Positions 43,640 through 56,600 of a stretch of 64,000 nt of DNA are shown here, in pieces. The stretch spans positions 21,988,946 through 22,052,945 of the forward strand of contig OY759226.1 in the NCBI GenBank assembly GCA_963662175.1, written 5' to 3'. The position numbers and the translations under genes are program-made. The notes beneath the pieces were generated by a model. The model had not been told where the DNA came from. It ran no database searches and was given only the letters and a program-made list of their open reading frames with translations. How positions within the stretch are numbered: position 1 is the stretch's first letter; each line of letters begins with the position of its first letter. Source of the DNA: Aradus depressus. Lineage: Eukaryota > Arthropoda > Insecta > Hemiptera > Aradidae.

Positions 43640-44416
43640 AAAGAGAGGTGGGGGATCAGGAGAAGGCTTAACACAAAAACTATAATAACTGGCGATAGAA
43701 TTTATAACTCAATTATTTTACATCTGTTATACAGAGTTAAGCCTTTTTCACAAAGATGGAGATACTTTTAACGATTGTATAAATATGACAAACCTAGCAA
43801 ACTTAAATGTCACTTTTATCTTTGTGCTGACGATGGCGTAAGCCGAAACTGGTACACTTTATGTACCTATATATTTTTGTGGAATTAGACAATATAAAAG
43901 TTGAAGTTCTATGTTTTTTTATTTATTTTATCAACTTTCCACTACATCGACATAGAACGCAAAAATATATTCGGACAGAGGATGTTAAGCCTAAGCAAAC
44001 AAAAAACATTATTTATTAAAATCATATGGTTAGAATCGAATATATAATCCATTATTGTGCTATTTGGGAGTTATACGATATTTAGCGTGAAATGAGAAGG
44101 ATTTTAAACTGTATAGAAGAATTGAAAAGTAAAAACATTGATATTGGAAAAGGTAATCTTAACTATATTCTTCTTAATTCATTAAATCTAAAGACAATAT
44201 GAAAGATGAGTATTTGGTTCAAGTACCGAAAACAAATATTATTTAATATTCCAAAAATTAATTATAGTCATGCTTACCCAACCACCCAACTTGAGTTGAA
44301 TTTGAGTAATGTCCTGTCATACAGTGATGTAATCTTATTAAATATTTTTGTTACTTCTCTTGTTAGTCGAAATGCAGAGAAAATTATGTAATGGGTTAAA
44401 AATTAAAATATATATA
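43640..44416. other. Repeat fragments, no gene
   Basis: 43650-43700 carries a C-tract family piece. 43816-43900 (gacgatggcgtaagccgaaactgg then gtggaattagacaatataaa) resembles a Penelope-type tail. The rest is AT-rich. Confidence 0.35.
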
Positions 44417-44782
44417 CAATCAGTAACAAAAATTTTCGGACAATTTATAATTTTGTTTTTCTTTTGCAGTTACACATAGTTATATGGCAAAATATTTAAT
44501 TCAAGCAAAGTTTTAAATTTCGAGATCATCAATCATTTCAAAACTCCGTAAAACAATTAATTAAACATTTACAGCTAATAGGAACTTTTGCATTAATAAT
44601 TGAAGACAAGAAATTCACGTAACAAAATTTTCTGGACACCTGTTGTTTGTTTTGTAAACAAATGCGACTCTGATCATGATCTTTAATCCCTTCTCAACCA
44701 ACCGCTAATACCGAACAAATGAAATGTGTTTACATCCTTCTATTACTGCATTCAGTAGTTATTTGTATTTCCTGCTGTCAAG

Positions 44783-46330
44783 ATGGGTCGAACATCTTTT
44801 GAAGTTCAACAGATAATAATTTTTAATTATGAAAAAAGATTAAGTGTCCGCAAAATCGGTGGTATGGTAGGCCGAAGTAAAAGCACCGTAGCCGATGTAA
44901 TTCGAAGGTATAAGCACGAGCATCGGATAGATTTGAAATCTTCCTCTGGCCGTCCAAGAGTATTAAACGAGCGAGAAAGGTGTAGCGTTGTTGTCCGGAA
45001 AATTAAAAACAAGCCCTCGAGGAGTGCACCTCAGATCGTCGCCGAGGTATACAGAGAAACGGGAAAGAAAGTTCACCCACAAAATGTTCGAAGAATTCTA
45101 AAAGAAGCAGGATATAATGGGAGAGTACCAAAAACCGTTTGTGAGTGAAAAAAATATAAAAAAAAGATTGAGCTTCGCAAAAGAGTTCCAGAATCATTCA
45201 GAAATTTTTTGGAGTAATGTCATTCATCTGCGAGGTAAAATAAACTTAAGCACTCCGTCCTTCGGATGGGATGTTAAGCGATGGTCCCGAGCCTGTACGA
45301 TGTCAGGTCAAAGCGTTTGAGCTCTCACATAAACACACGCATGCAATTGATCTCTGATGTTCACACGATTACAAAATTTTTAGTACATATTATTATGTGT
45401 ACATATATTATATGTATAGGGAAGTAAACAAAAGTAAAGTAATAGTATATGTATACATATATTACATGGAAGTAAACGGACATGATCTGGAAACATTTAT
45501 TTGTCGAAATATCGGAGAAAAAACGTTTAAATTAGAAAAATTGGGTACTTAGTTTCTTTAGAGGGAAGGTGGAGGGGATAGAGTAGGAGGAAGGGACGGT
45601 TTCTGCCGAGGGTCAGCGCTGCTGTCGCTCTCTTCCAACGTCATATCACAAAAATCTAGTTTTCTGACATTACATGACCTGAGATTTCTTATTATGTTGT
45701 GAAGAGTTACAAGATACAAGAATATTTTATTATTGCGGTTTGTTCTATTGCAAGCAAATACTTTTGAATGTAAGTTTAATATATTTAGTCCCGACAGTCG
45801 CGACAAAATTTGGAGAAGGCGTAATGAGGAGCTGAATCCAAAAAGTTTAAAACCAATAGTAAAACATGGGGGTGGCTCAGTGATGGTGTGGGGGTGTAAG
45901 GCGTCTAGTGGAATTGGTGAACTGGTTTTCATTGAAACCACCATGACTGGAAAAGTTTATGCCGAATTACTAAGGAGCAATTTGAAAAAGAGTGCTGAAA
46001 AACTTGGGATTTTACGGACTTTTCATTTTTACCAAGACAACGATCCGAAACACACCTGTGAATTGGTACGTACTTGGCTTTTGTATAACTGCCCTAAAGT
46101 TATGAAACCCCCCCCAATCGCCCGATCTCAACCCAATTGAACACGTATGGGGTGAGCTCGACAGGAAAATTCGATTAACACCCATTGCTTCAAAAAACGA
46201 ATTGAAACAAAAGTTATTAGAAGAGTGGGGTAAAATATCTCCAAATTTCACCAAAAAATTAGTTTCATCATCAATGCCGAATCGAATGAAAGATGTTATT
46301 ACACAAAAAGGGTACCCAACCAAATATTAA
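44783..46330 (+). pseudogene. Tc1 transposase pseudogene
   Basis: MGRTSFEVQQIIIFNYEKRL starts the paired-like DNA-binding region (KIGGMVGRSKSTVADVIRRY, then NVRRILKEAGYNGR). It continues after a shift to KRLSFAKEF and WSNVIH at about 45225. After the insert the frame resumes at about 45757 with CKFNIFSPDSRDKIWRRR, GGGSVMVWGC and YQDNDPKHT (second Asp). A 9-C tract near 46110 causes a frameshift before PDLNPIEHVWGELD (Glu). The first catalytic Asp, expected just before the resumed KFNIF, is missing. Inactive. Confidence 0.9.
45229..45757 (+). repeat. Insert in Tc1 transposase, led by a SINE body fragment
   Basis: 45230-45308 is a SINE middle piece (GAGGTAAAATAAACTTAAGC to GTACGATGTCAGGT) without head or tail. 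The remaining 450 bp are unrecognised. No target duplication is visible around the insert. Confidence 0.6.
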
Positions 46331-46643
46331 TTCACATTATGGTTTTTGAATTTGTGAAATCGTAAAAAAAACATTGAATTTATTTATAGTTGTTTACATT
46401 TTTGTCCGAAAATTTTTGTTACCTACATTACTTGTTATAAAATTTATTAAATTAAAATATTTATTTGTTCTAATCAAAGCTGTTTTTCCTTTATCCTAAC
46501 CCACTTTTGAATTCTTATTCTTGATTGAAAAATGGCTTTAATTATTTTTTTAAATTATTTTTTATTACTTGTGCATTTAATTATTATAATTTTTTATTGA
46601 AAAATCAAACCGTCCGAACATTTTTGTTACTGGCTGTATATAT

Positions 46644-47466
46644 ACAGTCAAAATCGGCTATAACGACCTCCAAGGGAATAGGAAACTCTGCTCGTTATAA
46701 TCACACTCCCCCCCCCACCCCCCACCCCCCCAAATCAATAACAAATGAAAGATCAAAACAACAATACAATAAAGGTTTAAAAAACTCACATTTTTAAAAA
46801 CAACACTTTATATTTATTTTTAAAAATAGCACTTATTTACATTACAGAGTTAGAAAAAAGTTAAAAGGAAACAAAACGTAAAATCGGGCCGTTAATACGA
46901 ACATTTTTCTTTCGAAGAGCCTTAAACCTTTGCAACAAAACATTGTCTAAGTCAGTCTGTTGGGTGTTCGGAATTTTCTTTGCAGAAAAAGATTCGTCCT
47001 CATAACTTTTCTTTATTGGCCGACACGATAGAAATTGTTGAATGGGAAACACCGAATTCTTATGATGAGGTAGAATTTGACTCACCGTTTTCCGGGAGCC
47101 AAATGATGTTTGCTCTTTCATCCTATCTAAAGATTTTCTTTTACACGTCATGTTGACACTTCTAGAGAACACAAATAACTGAGAGTTTAATTTAAAAAAC
47201 TTCACCACGTCTTTTATGATTCTATGAATTGAATTCATAGATCTAGAAACAATTATGTATCCAATTATCTCTAACTTGATGTTTTCTTTATATTCATTGT
47301 CCGTCGTTATAGACAATTCTTAATTCTGGAAGCTTTCTAAACTACAGCCGACGTCGTCGTTATATACACTGTCGTAATAAAGGATATTTTATCTGTAATT
47401 TGAAATGGGGAACCAAACTTTTCTCGGTATTTCGTCCTTATAGACGGTACGTCGTTATACCCGACA
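46644..47466 (-). mobile_element. Tigger-like element with partial transposase
   Basis: Left end CAGTCAAAATCGGCTATAACG; right-side GTCGTTATACCCGACAC is its degraded inverted partner, broken by the adjacent hAT. On minus, MTCKRKSLDRMKEQTSFGSR (from 47151) and VLLQRFKALRKKNVRINGPI look like the psq and CENP-B-type helices of Tigger transposases. The DDE domain is absent. Confidence 0.6.
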
Positions 47467-48046
47467 CAATTGGGGGGCCAACCCAAATGATCTTGCGGCC
47501 ACTTTGGAAATGCATTGTAATCCCGCGGGCCGTGTATAAAATTATATATCATTTGGACCCACTACAAAATATATATGAAACATATGTGAGAGAAAATTTA
47601 AAACAGAATGAATAATTCATCATAATTATTATCATTATTGTTTTTGTTATTATTCATTCATAAAAACATGGATAATATAATAATGAAATGATCGAATAAT
47701 ATTTAATTTATTTAACTAGTGAGATATTTGTTTCTCAACTCTTTCACTTAGCTTTTGCAAGTCGATCTTAATGCGTACGTAATTGATGTTGCAGGTTTTC
47801 GTCCGTTAAGTTCAAGCGTGATTTATGTTTGGTATATTTCATTTTCGAAAAAAACCATTCGCAGGTGTTGATCCAAGTATGTATAAAAACAGAAGCAACG
47901 TAATAAAACGGAAACAGTTTAGGGATTTATTTGTTACAAAACACTACACTAAAAACAAAAAAAAACAAAAAACATATTTTGTAAAATTGTGATGAATTTC
48001 GCGAACCGTAAAATTATTCATCGCCGCGGGTTGGCCACTTCTGTTT
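47467..48046 (-). mobile_element. hAT-like element remnant
   Basis: The minus 5' end CAGAAGTGGCCAACCCGCGG and, at the other side, CGCAAGATCATTTGGGTTGGCC match the CAGnGGTGGCCAACC end style of many hAT elements. Inside, minus 47880-47790 reads CEWFFSKMKYTKHKSRLNLT then DENLQHQLR, the C-terminal dimerisation region (FSxMKxxKxxxRxxLTDEnL). The catalytic domain is deleted. Confidence 0.7.
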
Positions 48047-48068
48047 TATAAGTTTATCTAGAACCCCA

Positions 48069-48420
48069 GAGGGCGCCGGTAGCTCAGTGGTATGCGTGCT
48101 TATCTGCTGAGCTCAAGATCGTGGGTTCGTAACCCGACCGAGGCCCTTAGTTTATTTTATCTGGGAGGTAAAATAAACTTAAGCACGTCGTCCTTCGGAT
48201 GGGACGTTAAGCGATGGTCCCGAGCCTGTACGATGTCAGGTACTCGTTAAAGACTCCTGCCCTAGGTGAATAAAAATTTAGGGCAGGCAAAATTTAGGAC
48301 TCCCATAGTAGAGTCGGGCTCATGTCCACCAGAGTGACGAAAGAGCGCTCTGGTAGTAGGCGATATGACCACGTAGTTAAAGCCCGGGCATGAGTCATAA
48401 AACCAAACCAAACCAAACCA
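48069..48420 (+). repeat. tRNA-derived SINE, best complete copy
   Basis: Exact 13-bp duplications ATCTAGAACCCCA at 48056-48068 and 48421-48433. Starts GAGGGCGCCGGTAGCTCAGT, box B GTGGGTTCGTAACCCGACCG, full body and 3' domain, tail TCATAAAACCAAACCAAACC. A good reference for the family. Confidence 0.95.
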
Positions 48421-48433
48421 ATCTAGAACCCCA

Positions 48434-50544
48434 TAAGAATAACACATACTGATTTTAAGCAAAATGTGCAAGAGGGAAAAGGGGAGGGGGGGGGGGGGGG
48501 GGGGAGGGCAGAGAAATGAGAATTCAGAAGTCTCTGTGTAAGTCAACTATTGACTTTCAAAAATGGTAACTTAATTATTATTTCTTGTTTTGTCCAAGAC
48601 TTCATCAAATCCCTTTTTCCCAAGTTCCACACGAACCTCTCCTTCAACAATAATCATCTTGTCAAATCCTTATCATGACAATACTCCAGGGCCCCCACAT
48701 GCCCGGTGCTACGTGGGCCAAGGGGCCCGCAAGGACGGGGAAAAAAAATGAAAAAGTAGAACATTTTTAATAAATCATAGAAAGAGAACAATAATTAAAT
48801 CACTAGGACTAGATTTTGTGTATCAATGAAATATTACATCAGAATCTAAACACTGTCTAAACTTTTAAAACTAGTTTAAATGTGTGTTTGATGAAAAATA
48901 ATTGTAATAAAGGTTAAAAAATGTATATTGTAAAAAAAGGCCAAAATTTCTTTTTTTGGTAGTAAGAGGGGGGCCCATCATGACTTTTAGCAACGGGGCC
49001 CAGGGAATAATGTGGGGGGTCTGCAATACTCTGGCGGCTGAGGTGACGTTGGCCTCGGGTCTACTTTAATTATAATTATATTTTTTTTTCACTTCATAAG
49101 GGAGTGCTGATGATGTCATATTCTCCCAATATGCCTCTCCGACCTTTCGACTTCCCACCTCCTGGTCTTCCTGTGTTGTGTACAAATTAATACACTTTTT
49201 TTTTTATTATCCATTTACTAGTTCCCAAAAAATTAAAAAACATTGAGCACGCCATCATTCGGAAGGAAGAATAAGCTATGGTCCGGAGCCTGGTGGTGAA
49301 TAAACCAAGATAGGCAACATTAAAGACTCCCATAGTAGAGTCAGACTCTGTCTACTGAACAAATACTATGGTAGTAGGCGACATGACCTAGTAGTCAAAG
49401 CCCGGTTAAGAGTCCGAAGAAATAACATGACTTTCTTATTTAAATAACATATTAAGGGATAAGTTTTAAAGGGTCGAAATGTGTTTTGAAGACCTCGATC
49501 TCAGATTTTCCCATGAATACAACATCCCATCATACTAAAGGTATAAGAAAATTTAAAAATAATAATGCAAATAAATGTTATAGAATCAAATTTGGTTGAC
49601 TTCTCTAAAAATGGGAGACGAAAAGGCCAGAAAAAACCCGAGAGATTTCCCCAAACCAGGACCGAGTTCTGGGCATCCTCCTTCAATACTGAGGTAGAGT
49701 GAGAATAATTATTATTATGATAAAGTGTGACAAAAAAACGAACAGATATTAGGGTGGTCGTTAATAATGCAAGGCTCAAATTTTAACGCTCTCACCCAAA
49801 AATCTCGATCAACATGATTAAAAAATACTATTGGCATTATTCCGGGCCCTTAATAAATGATTTAACCCGTGCCGGCAGAGGAATCAAATTTTCCGTGTAT
49901 TTTAAATGGCGTTTAGTGATGTTTCGGGTTTTTGTTCTATAACTATGAAACTGTCTATCGTAAATCTCTGAAAATTTGTATACTACTTTTTTTGAAGTTG
50001 CTACACGAATATTTCATCAAAAATTATATTGGTCAAGTCAAAACTGTCAAAATTGGCTTCCGAATTTGCGAAACTTATACCAATCACGCTTACAGATTAC
50101 TTTCTCTCCCCCTACCCTTCTCAAAATCATTTCATTTTGTCTCTTTGTACAACGTAATACCGAGAGTAGATATTATTATACCAAGTCAGGCGTATAAGAA
50201 TGTCCTATAATGGCCACATCACATATATTTATTGTTTTTTTCTTAATTTTTATATTTTTTTAAAAAACTACCAATAATAAAAATTTCAAATTAAAGATTT
50301 TCTTATTGTAATTATTATTTTTTAAGCTGTTGTCCGGAGTCTACGATGTCAGGTGTCGGTTATAGACACCTATCCTAGGTAGGCAACATTTAGGACTCCC
50401 ACATTCGAGTCAGCCTCATGTCACCATTGACGAAAGAGTGCCCTGGTAGTAGGCGATATGACCTCGTAGTTAAAGCCCGGGCATGAATATTAGTAACTCT
50501 ATTATAACTTTTTTAATGATATTTTTTAATGTTTTTTTTAGCAG
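48434..50544. other. Transposon debris before the SLC22 gene
   Basis: A G-rich run at 48480-48507. GC-rich pieces at 48690-48740 and 48970-49020 look like ends of an unidentified element. SINE 3' fragments, plus strand, lie at 49238-49416 (diverged) and 50325-50487 (5'-truncated, ending AGCCCGGGCATGAAT). No coding exon supported between. Confidence 0.45.
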
Positions 50545-50548
50545 CGCA

Positions 50549-50625
50549 ATGACAATGGCGAAAAGTATCTTACCAGAAACTGACTCTCTTGATGAACAAG
50601 AACTGGTGATTTTGGAATACTACAC
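50549..50625 (+). CDS. SLC22-like exon 1 (N-terminus)
   Basis: MTMAKSILPETDSLDEQELV to EYY plus two bases; donor GTAAGCTC. An acceptor-like TTTTTTTAGCAG just upstream suggests a 5' UTR exon further left. Confidence 0.7.
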
Positions 50626-53600
50626 GTAAGCTCTATAAGAATATTTATCAATATATTTTATAAATAAAGATTGAAACATTTCATTTCTCCAGACATACAA
50701 AATATAAGGCAAGTTATTTAATCAGTTATTTTTTGATGATTTTTTTTTTCTATAATCGTTTTTTTTCTGATACGAGCTGTGAAGTGTTCAGAGCTTTTGA
50801 AAATTATAGTAGGCCTAAATATAACTCAATTGTTTATTTATTTAGATAGGTAGGTACATGTTTCTACTTGAACATAACAGGGGAATATTAAATTTTTTTT
50901 TATTGTCCTATTAAACACAAATTGGAATAATAGATAAATGTTTATTTATTTTCAACTTTTTTTCTGTTTAAGAAAAAATAATGCAGTATGCAAACAAGTA
51001 CAAACCGACGCGGTGCATATCTCGCAAACGAAAGAATTTGAAATTCATCTGGGTGGTGTAGTTCTGAAACCTCCCTCATTGCATTCGTTGAAGAAGGGGA
51101 GAAAAGGATCATCGGAACTGTTAGCGGATCCTATTCTTAGGTAAGAAAAATGAATACAGGTAACAAGTGGTAGGAGCGCCATCTTTGAAATATATATCTA
51201 TTACCTTAGATTCTACATAAATCAAATAAACAAAAAAATTGTATGAAAGTTTTGAATAATAAAAACTAAAAAAAAAAAGCAAAAAAACCCGACATTTCAA
51301 TTTTTATACTGAAGCAAATAAAGTTTTCAGATTTAAAATCGGTTGCTTTTTACTATGTAAAAAAGGCGGTCAAAGTTTTCTGCCGATAGTGGTGCCATCT
51401 TTTGTCAGTCAGTATTGAATTTCGCCAAATCGTGGTAAAAAAAGTTATGTAAAATAAATTTAAAAAATATAAATAATAATTCAAATAAAATAATAAATAA
51501 TAAAATAAAATTACCAAATTTCTGTAGAAATTTTATCTCTTTTCTTTTACTAAATTTTGATTTCTACAGTAGTTTCTGAAAAGGGCCCTAAAAATATATC
51601 AAAAGTTCACTTTTGAGAAATCATTTTTAAGAAAGTGCACATATATTTTAAAAAATTTCAATTAACAAACTTTTCATTTGGATTTCTAAACAGATGTCAT
51701 ATGTTTTTTCAAAATTGTTTTCAATAATATTAAATCTAATCCAAAAGTTTTTAAATTATCTATAGAATTTACGAGAACAAATAATTGGGTTTATTTTCTT
51801 ACATCTACGTTATAATTCAAAACCCGACCGAGGCCCTTAGTTTATTTTATCTGGGAGGTGAAATAAACTTAAGCACGCCGTCCTTCGGATGGGACGTTAA
51901 GCGATGGTCCCGAGCCTGTGCAATATCAGGTACCTACTCGTTAAAGACCCCTACCCTCGTTGAATAAAAATTTAGCGTAGGCAAAATTAAGGACTCCATA
52001 GTAGAGTCGGCCTCATGCCCACCAGAGTGACGAAAGAGCGCTCTGGTAGTAGGCGATATGACCTCGTAGTTAAAGCCCGGGCATGAGTCGTAAAACCTAA
52101 CCTAACCTCTACGTTATAAAATTAAAAACTACACATTGAAACAAAAATCAAAAGAAAAATCGTAGAAACTGAATTCTTAAAACTATTTCAATTTTTTTTT
52201 TTTTTAATTAATATACTTTGGTTATTCTTCAAATTTAAGTTATATATTTTTGGGTATATATATTTTGTAATTACAAATAAATAACAGTACCTTCTTTGCG
52301 CATCAATTTTACTGTTAATTCACACCAACTTAGTTCATCATATGTTAAGCCTAAACAACAACTCTCTGTTCACCTTTACATCTCAACCCAGACCACACAC
52401 CATTGACTCCTCTACACTAATTCAAAAACAGCTGATGGCCGCTGTCTTGTTTTCTACTCATTTGTTTTAAAAGAAAATGCATTCATATTATTTATTTACT
52501 AATTCAGTTGCATCTTAGATTTTATAGAAAAATAAATATAATTAATTTTTTTATTTTAATAATTTAAATGTGTGTATTTTTTATACGTCACATCGTAAAC
52601 TTCCACATAATCCTTGTATTGAACTGCACTCATTTGAAAATAGGTATAAATTGAAAAACATTGAACTCCACATTTTATTAACACTGCCTACGTATATATC
52701 GATGCCTTTCAGGCAAAAGACTCTATCCCTCAATTTTTGAGATTTTCATGTTTTGGCCCTATCCCACACTATTGACTATCCCGCACATTTCTGTTAACTC
52801 CATTTTGTATATTTATAAAAATAGGAAATTAGAAATTGGAGGGCCTTTGGCATTACAAAATGTGGTCCAGGGAAAAGGCCCTAACCCACATACTCTCACA
52901 AAACTTTAAATCATTTGATAGACCAAAAGACCTATCCCCCAGTTTGTGGGTTTTAATGTTTTACAACTGAAGAGGTTCCTATATAACTAAATAGATACCT
53001 ATTTAGTTATAAATAGTGTTTTGTAAGTTGTTGAAAAATATAGTTATAACAAATAAAATAAAAGTAAAGCAATAATTTTTTAATAATGAGACAATTGTTA
53101 TTTTTACTAGAAAAGTATGAGTAAAAAAAAGAGTAAAAATTAAGGAAATGATGATCTATATTTTTGCCAAACATTTGTTCAAAAATATTTCTTGTGGTTT
53201 TTTGTTAAATATAAATAAATTAAAAAAGTTAATAAAAGGTAATTTTTTATTTTACCAATGATAGAAGTGGGTTAGGGCTTTTGGCAGTTTACATTATGAG
53301 ACAGGCCCCGTTGCTACAAGGTGACAAAGGCCCTAATCAACAAAGTGGTTCACTTTACTGTTATTTCTTGTAAAGAGATGCAAGTATTGATGAAAAATAA
53401 TTGTTCTATGTAACAGAAAAGATTCTTAAAAATTACAATTAAACTAATGAGGAAAGCCAACTTGGTTTGTTTAATAATGAAACAGTTCTTTCTTTCTCCT
53501 GTAAAGTTAACGTTATGTGGGTTAGGGCCTTTTTCCTGGAACGCATCGATATTATATATTATCTTACAAAGTGACAAAGTTTGTATAAATTACAAGAATG

Positions 53601-56600
53601 TATTAGGTATCGCTACAAAATTGTGGCATAGAAACCATTTAGTTTTTCTAAATCCAGTTGATGTATTCGAAGAAATACAATTTTGACACTCCCGTCGGTT
53701 CCTTTTAGATTTAGATTTTTAGATTAGGCCCTCTGGATCCAATACACCTCGAGCTCATCTTCCATATACAGTGGAATCCCGATATTTCGTATCCCGATTA
53801 TTCGTATTTCCCCAGAGAAAATCCCGATAAATGGTATAAAAACAATGCATTTCGGACCCCTCGGTAATTCGTATTATTTTTATGCTCGAGGTCACTTAAA
53901 ACGTCTTATAATTCGTATTTTCAGATTAAAAACCTCGTTAACTCGTACTGTTTTCAAGAGGGGGAGAGAGGACAGTGAGAGACGAGAGAGCAGAATCAGT
54001 GCGAGATAAATGTTCTCTAGGAAATCACTTGATTCCTACAGAACCAAAGGGGAGAGCGAGTGAGAGAAGTTTTCTATGAAATCTCATGTAATTCGTACTC
54101 TTTTCACTGTAAGGAAATGAGGAGAGGAGAGGGGGAAAGTTTTAGCAATTTTATTGATCTTATCTAATATTTTTTCTAACAAATGTTTGATTGGTGTTTA
54201 TTTAATCTAGAACATATGTACATATTTTTATTGCATGTATTGTTTATTGTATAGTTTAGTATAAAACAGTGTTTATTGCATAGTTTTTATTCTTACCACA
54301 TTGTACATACTTCTTAATAGATACATATTTGCATTAATACGTTTTTAATTTTTTATATTTTGTACTCCCGATAATTGGTTATCCCGAAAATTCGTACCAA
54401 ACCATCAGTCCCTTGACCATACGAATTATCGGGATTCTACTGTACTTCAGCTCTCCCTGTGGGGGATCTCACCCTTCAACCTTCAAGGTCACCACCACAA
54501 CCTACAGCGCACCTTAAAGAGAGTACTTCCCCAACTCGCTTTGTGTATTTTAGGGTGTTGGGTGCCATTGGAAAGTGGCAGTTCATCATCTCCATTCTGT
54601 TGTTTATGTTCAATCTACCCTGTGTCTTCCAATTGATCATTCCTGAGTTTGAAAGTACACTGATGGGTGACGTATGGTGTGCCCGGCCTCCGGCCTGGCG
54701 CAATGTCAGCGTGGAGAAATGGAAGAAAATATCTGGAGTATACAAGGTAAATCAACCTTAATACACATACTATTCATTTAATAAAAATTAGGTTTCCGGG
54801 TTTCTCCCCAGTTTCCAAAGGTCCATTTATCCCATTGTCCTCTGAAATTCTCCCCTCAGCGCCCTCTTTCTGAGAGTCCTTCCTAAATAGCTTCCGCTGC
54901 TGTACTTCTGTTCATGTCAGCTTAGTGTCGTCCAACAGTCAATATGATGAGTTGCATATACTCGTATAGAAAAGCTTTCGTTGCTAGAATCATCGAAAAC
55001 GTTAGCTAAAATAGTTTGAACACGTAGGGCAGGAAGGCCAAATGCACTTAACTCCCATGTGTCAGTGCAATCGTGCTCAACTGCAGCCGAGTAGGTGTTA
55101 GTAGAAAATAAGACAATTTTATACCAACAGTTCTTCTTTTCCAACATTGATTGACCCATAATTGTGAAATAATTCTTATAACGATAACATACTCCATCTT
55201 CTCATAACTTGTCCAATGTTAAACCAATACAGAAACAAATTTATCAATAAATATATTTCACACTATAATGCAATCTCCGATAAAATAATTTGTTAAGTAT
55301 TGATGACGATGAAAAAATCAATAATATATTTATACTATAGAAGACTAGTTTCTCCTTATTTTTTGTCTATTTGAAAATTGTTTTCATCTGTTTCGAGAAG
55401 GGTCATCGCCATGAGTACGACCCCTGCTCCATGAAGAACCTCGATTACAGCCTATCTCCGTCGGCTCTGAAAGAGGGTACACCAACTAAGGCCCCTCATA
55501 GTGTAGTGTGCACCGCCTGGGAGTATACACCTCACAAACAATCTATAGTCTCAGAGGTATCTATCTACTTCTTATTATGTTTATATATATATATAGTTAG
55601 TTAATTATTCTGACACGTCCGGGCTTTATTACAAGGTCATATCGCCTACTACCAGACCGTTCTTTCGACACTCTTGTGGACATGAGCCTGCTTCTAGTAT
55701 GGAAGTCCTAAATTCGCTTGACGTCTCATTCGAAAAATGGCTCAAGGTTTTTTCACCTCCAAGATAAAAAACCTAGTGGCCTCAACCGGGGTTCAAAAGC
55801 TCATTATCTTAAGCTCATAAGTCTAGCAAGTTTACTCCGAGCCAATGGCACGCACCCTCTTTAAATATTTATATATATGTCCAGGGGCGTGCCCCCCCTG
55901 GCCAGAGCAAAAAACTAAGATGAAAATTAAATGAACTAAAAAAATAGTTTTTATTAAAAATGGATTGCTTGCAAGTTACCAACAGGATCTTCAAATTTCC
56001 CGTGCGTCTGATTCCTAAATCAGCAATCAGCTGTTACATAAATGTACATGTACAAAACAAGTCATATTACATTTATTTAAATATATAGGAATTCGATCAT
56101 TTCATTTCCTCTCTCAAAATCGTCATTTATGTTATACTTTATACTCTTAAAGCTGATTTTACATGCGCCGCAGCAGCAAATGCACGCTATTGGATGTGAG
56201 TTATTTAATTCTAAAGGCACAGAAACCACAGCGTGCATTTACTGCTGCTGCGCTTTGCATTTTTGCTGCTCATGTAAAGTCAGCTTAAGTATTACAGTCA
56301 GTGGTTACCTCAGGGGGAGCTTCTAGAGGTCGGACTCTCCCAAATTGATAACAAAAAGTCTGCAACGCTAACCACGGAAACTGCGCGCTGTGCCGCCGAG
56401 TCTATACACCCCACCCTCGTAACCTAACTTTGCCCCCCCCCCCCCCCCCACTTCTCATATACTTGGCTACGCCCCTGTATATGTATATATTGAATATATA
56501 TTTATTTGTAATATGATTGGTTAATATAAAATATTTTTTTAGAATAATGGTTGGCCCTTTTGACGCAAAACTAATTTTCAATTGTATTTCTATACATCAC

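Larger units (their letters stand above)
41625..43640 (-). mobile_element. piggyBac-derived element split by a gypsy insertion
   Basis: TTAA at 41625-41628 followed by CCCTGGAATGCCCCGG looks like a piggyBac end. On the other side of the gypsy element are the N-terminal and C-terminal parts of a piggyBac transposase on minus. The right end could not be fixed. Confidence 0.5.
44417..46636 (+). mobile_element. Tc1-like transposon with double (IR/DR) ends
   Basis: TA-flanked (44415-44416 and 46637-46638). Each end carries two copies of a CAGTAACAAAAATTTTCGGAC-like motif: outer at about 44421 and 46610, inner at about 44622 (GTAACAAAATTTTCTGGACA) and 46402 (GTCCGAAAATTTTTGTTAC, inverted). This is the IR/DR arrangement of some Tc1 families. 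The transposase is interrupted by a roughly 530-bp insert starting with a SINE fragment. Confidence 0.88.

Noticed and set aside
48076..48145. tRNA gene candidates at SINE heads
   Set aside because: Box A and box B are present, but the sequence continues into the SINE body, recurs about twenty times, and cloverleaf stems look imperfect; tRNA-derived SINE is the better call.
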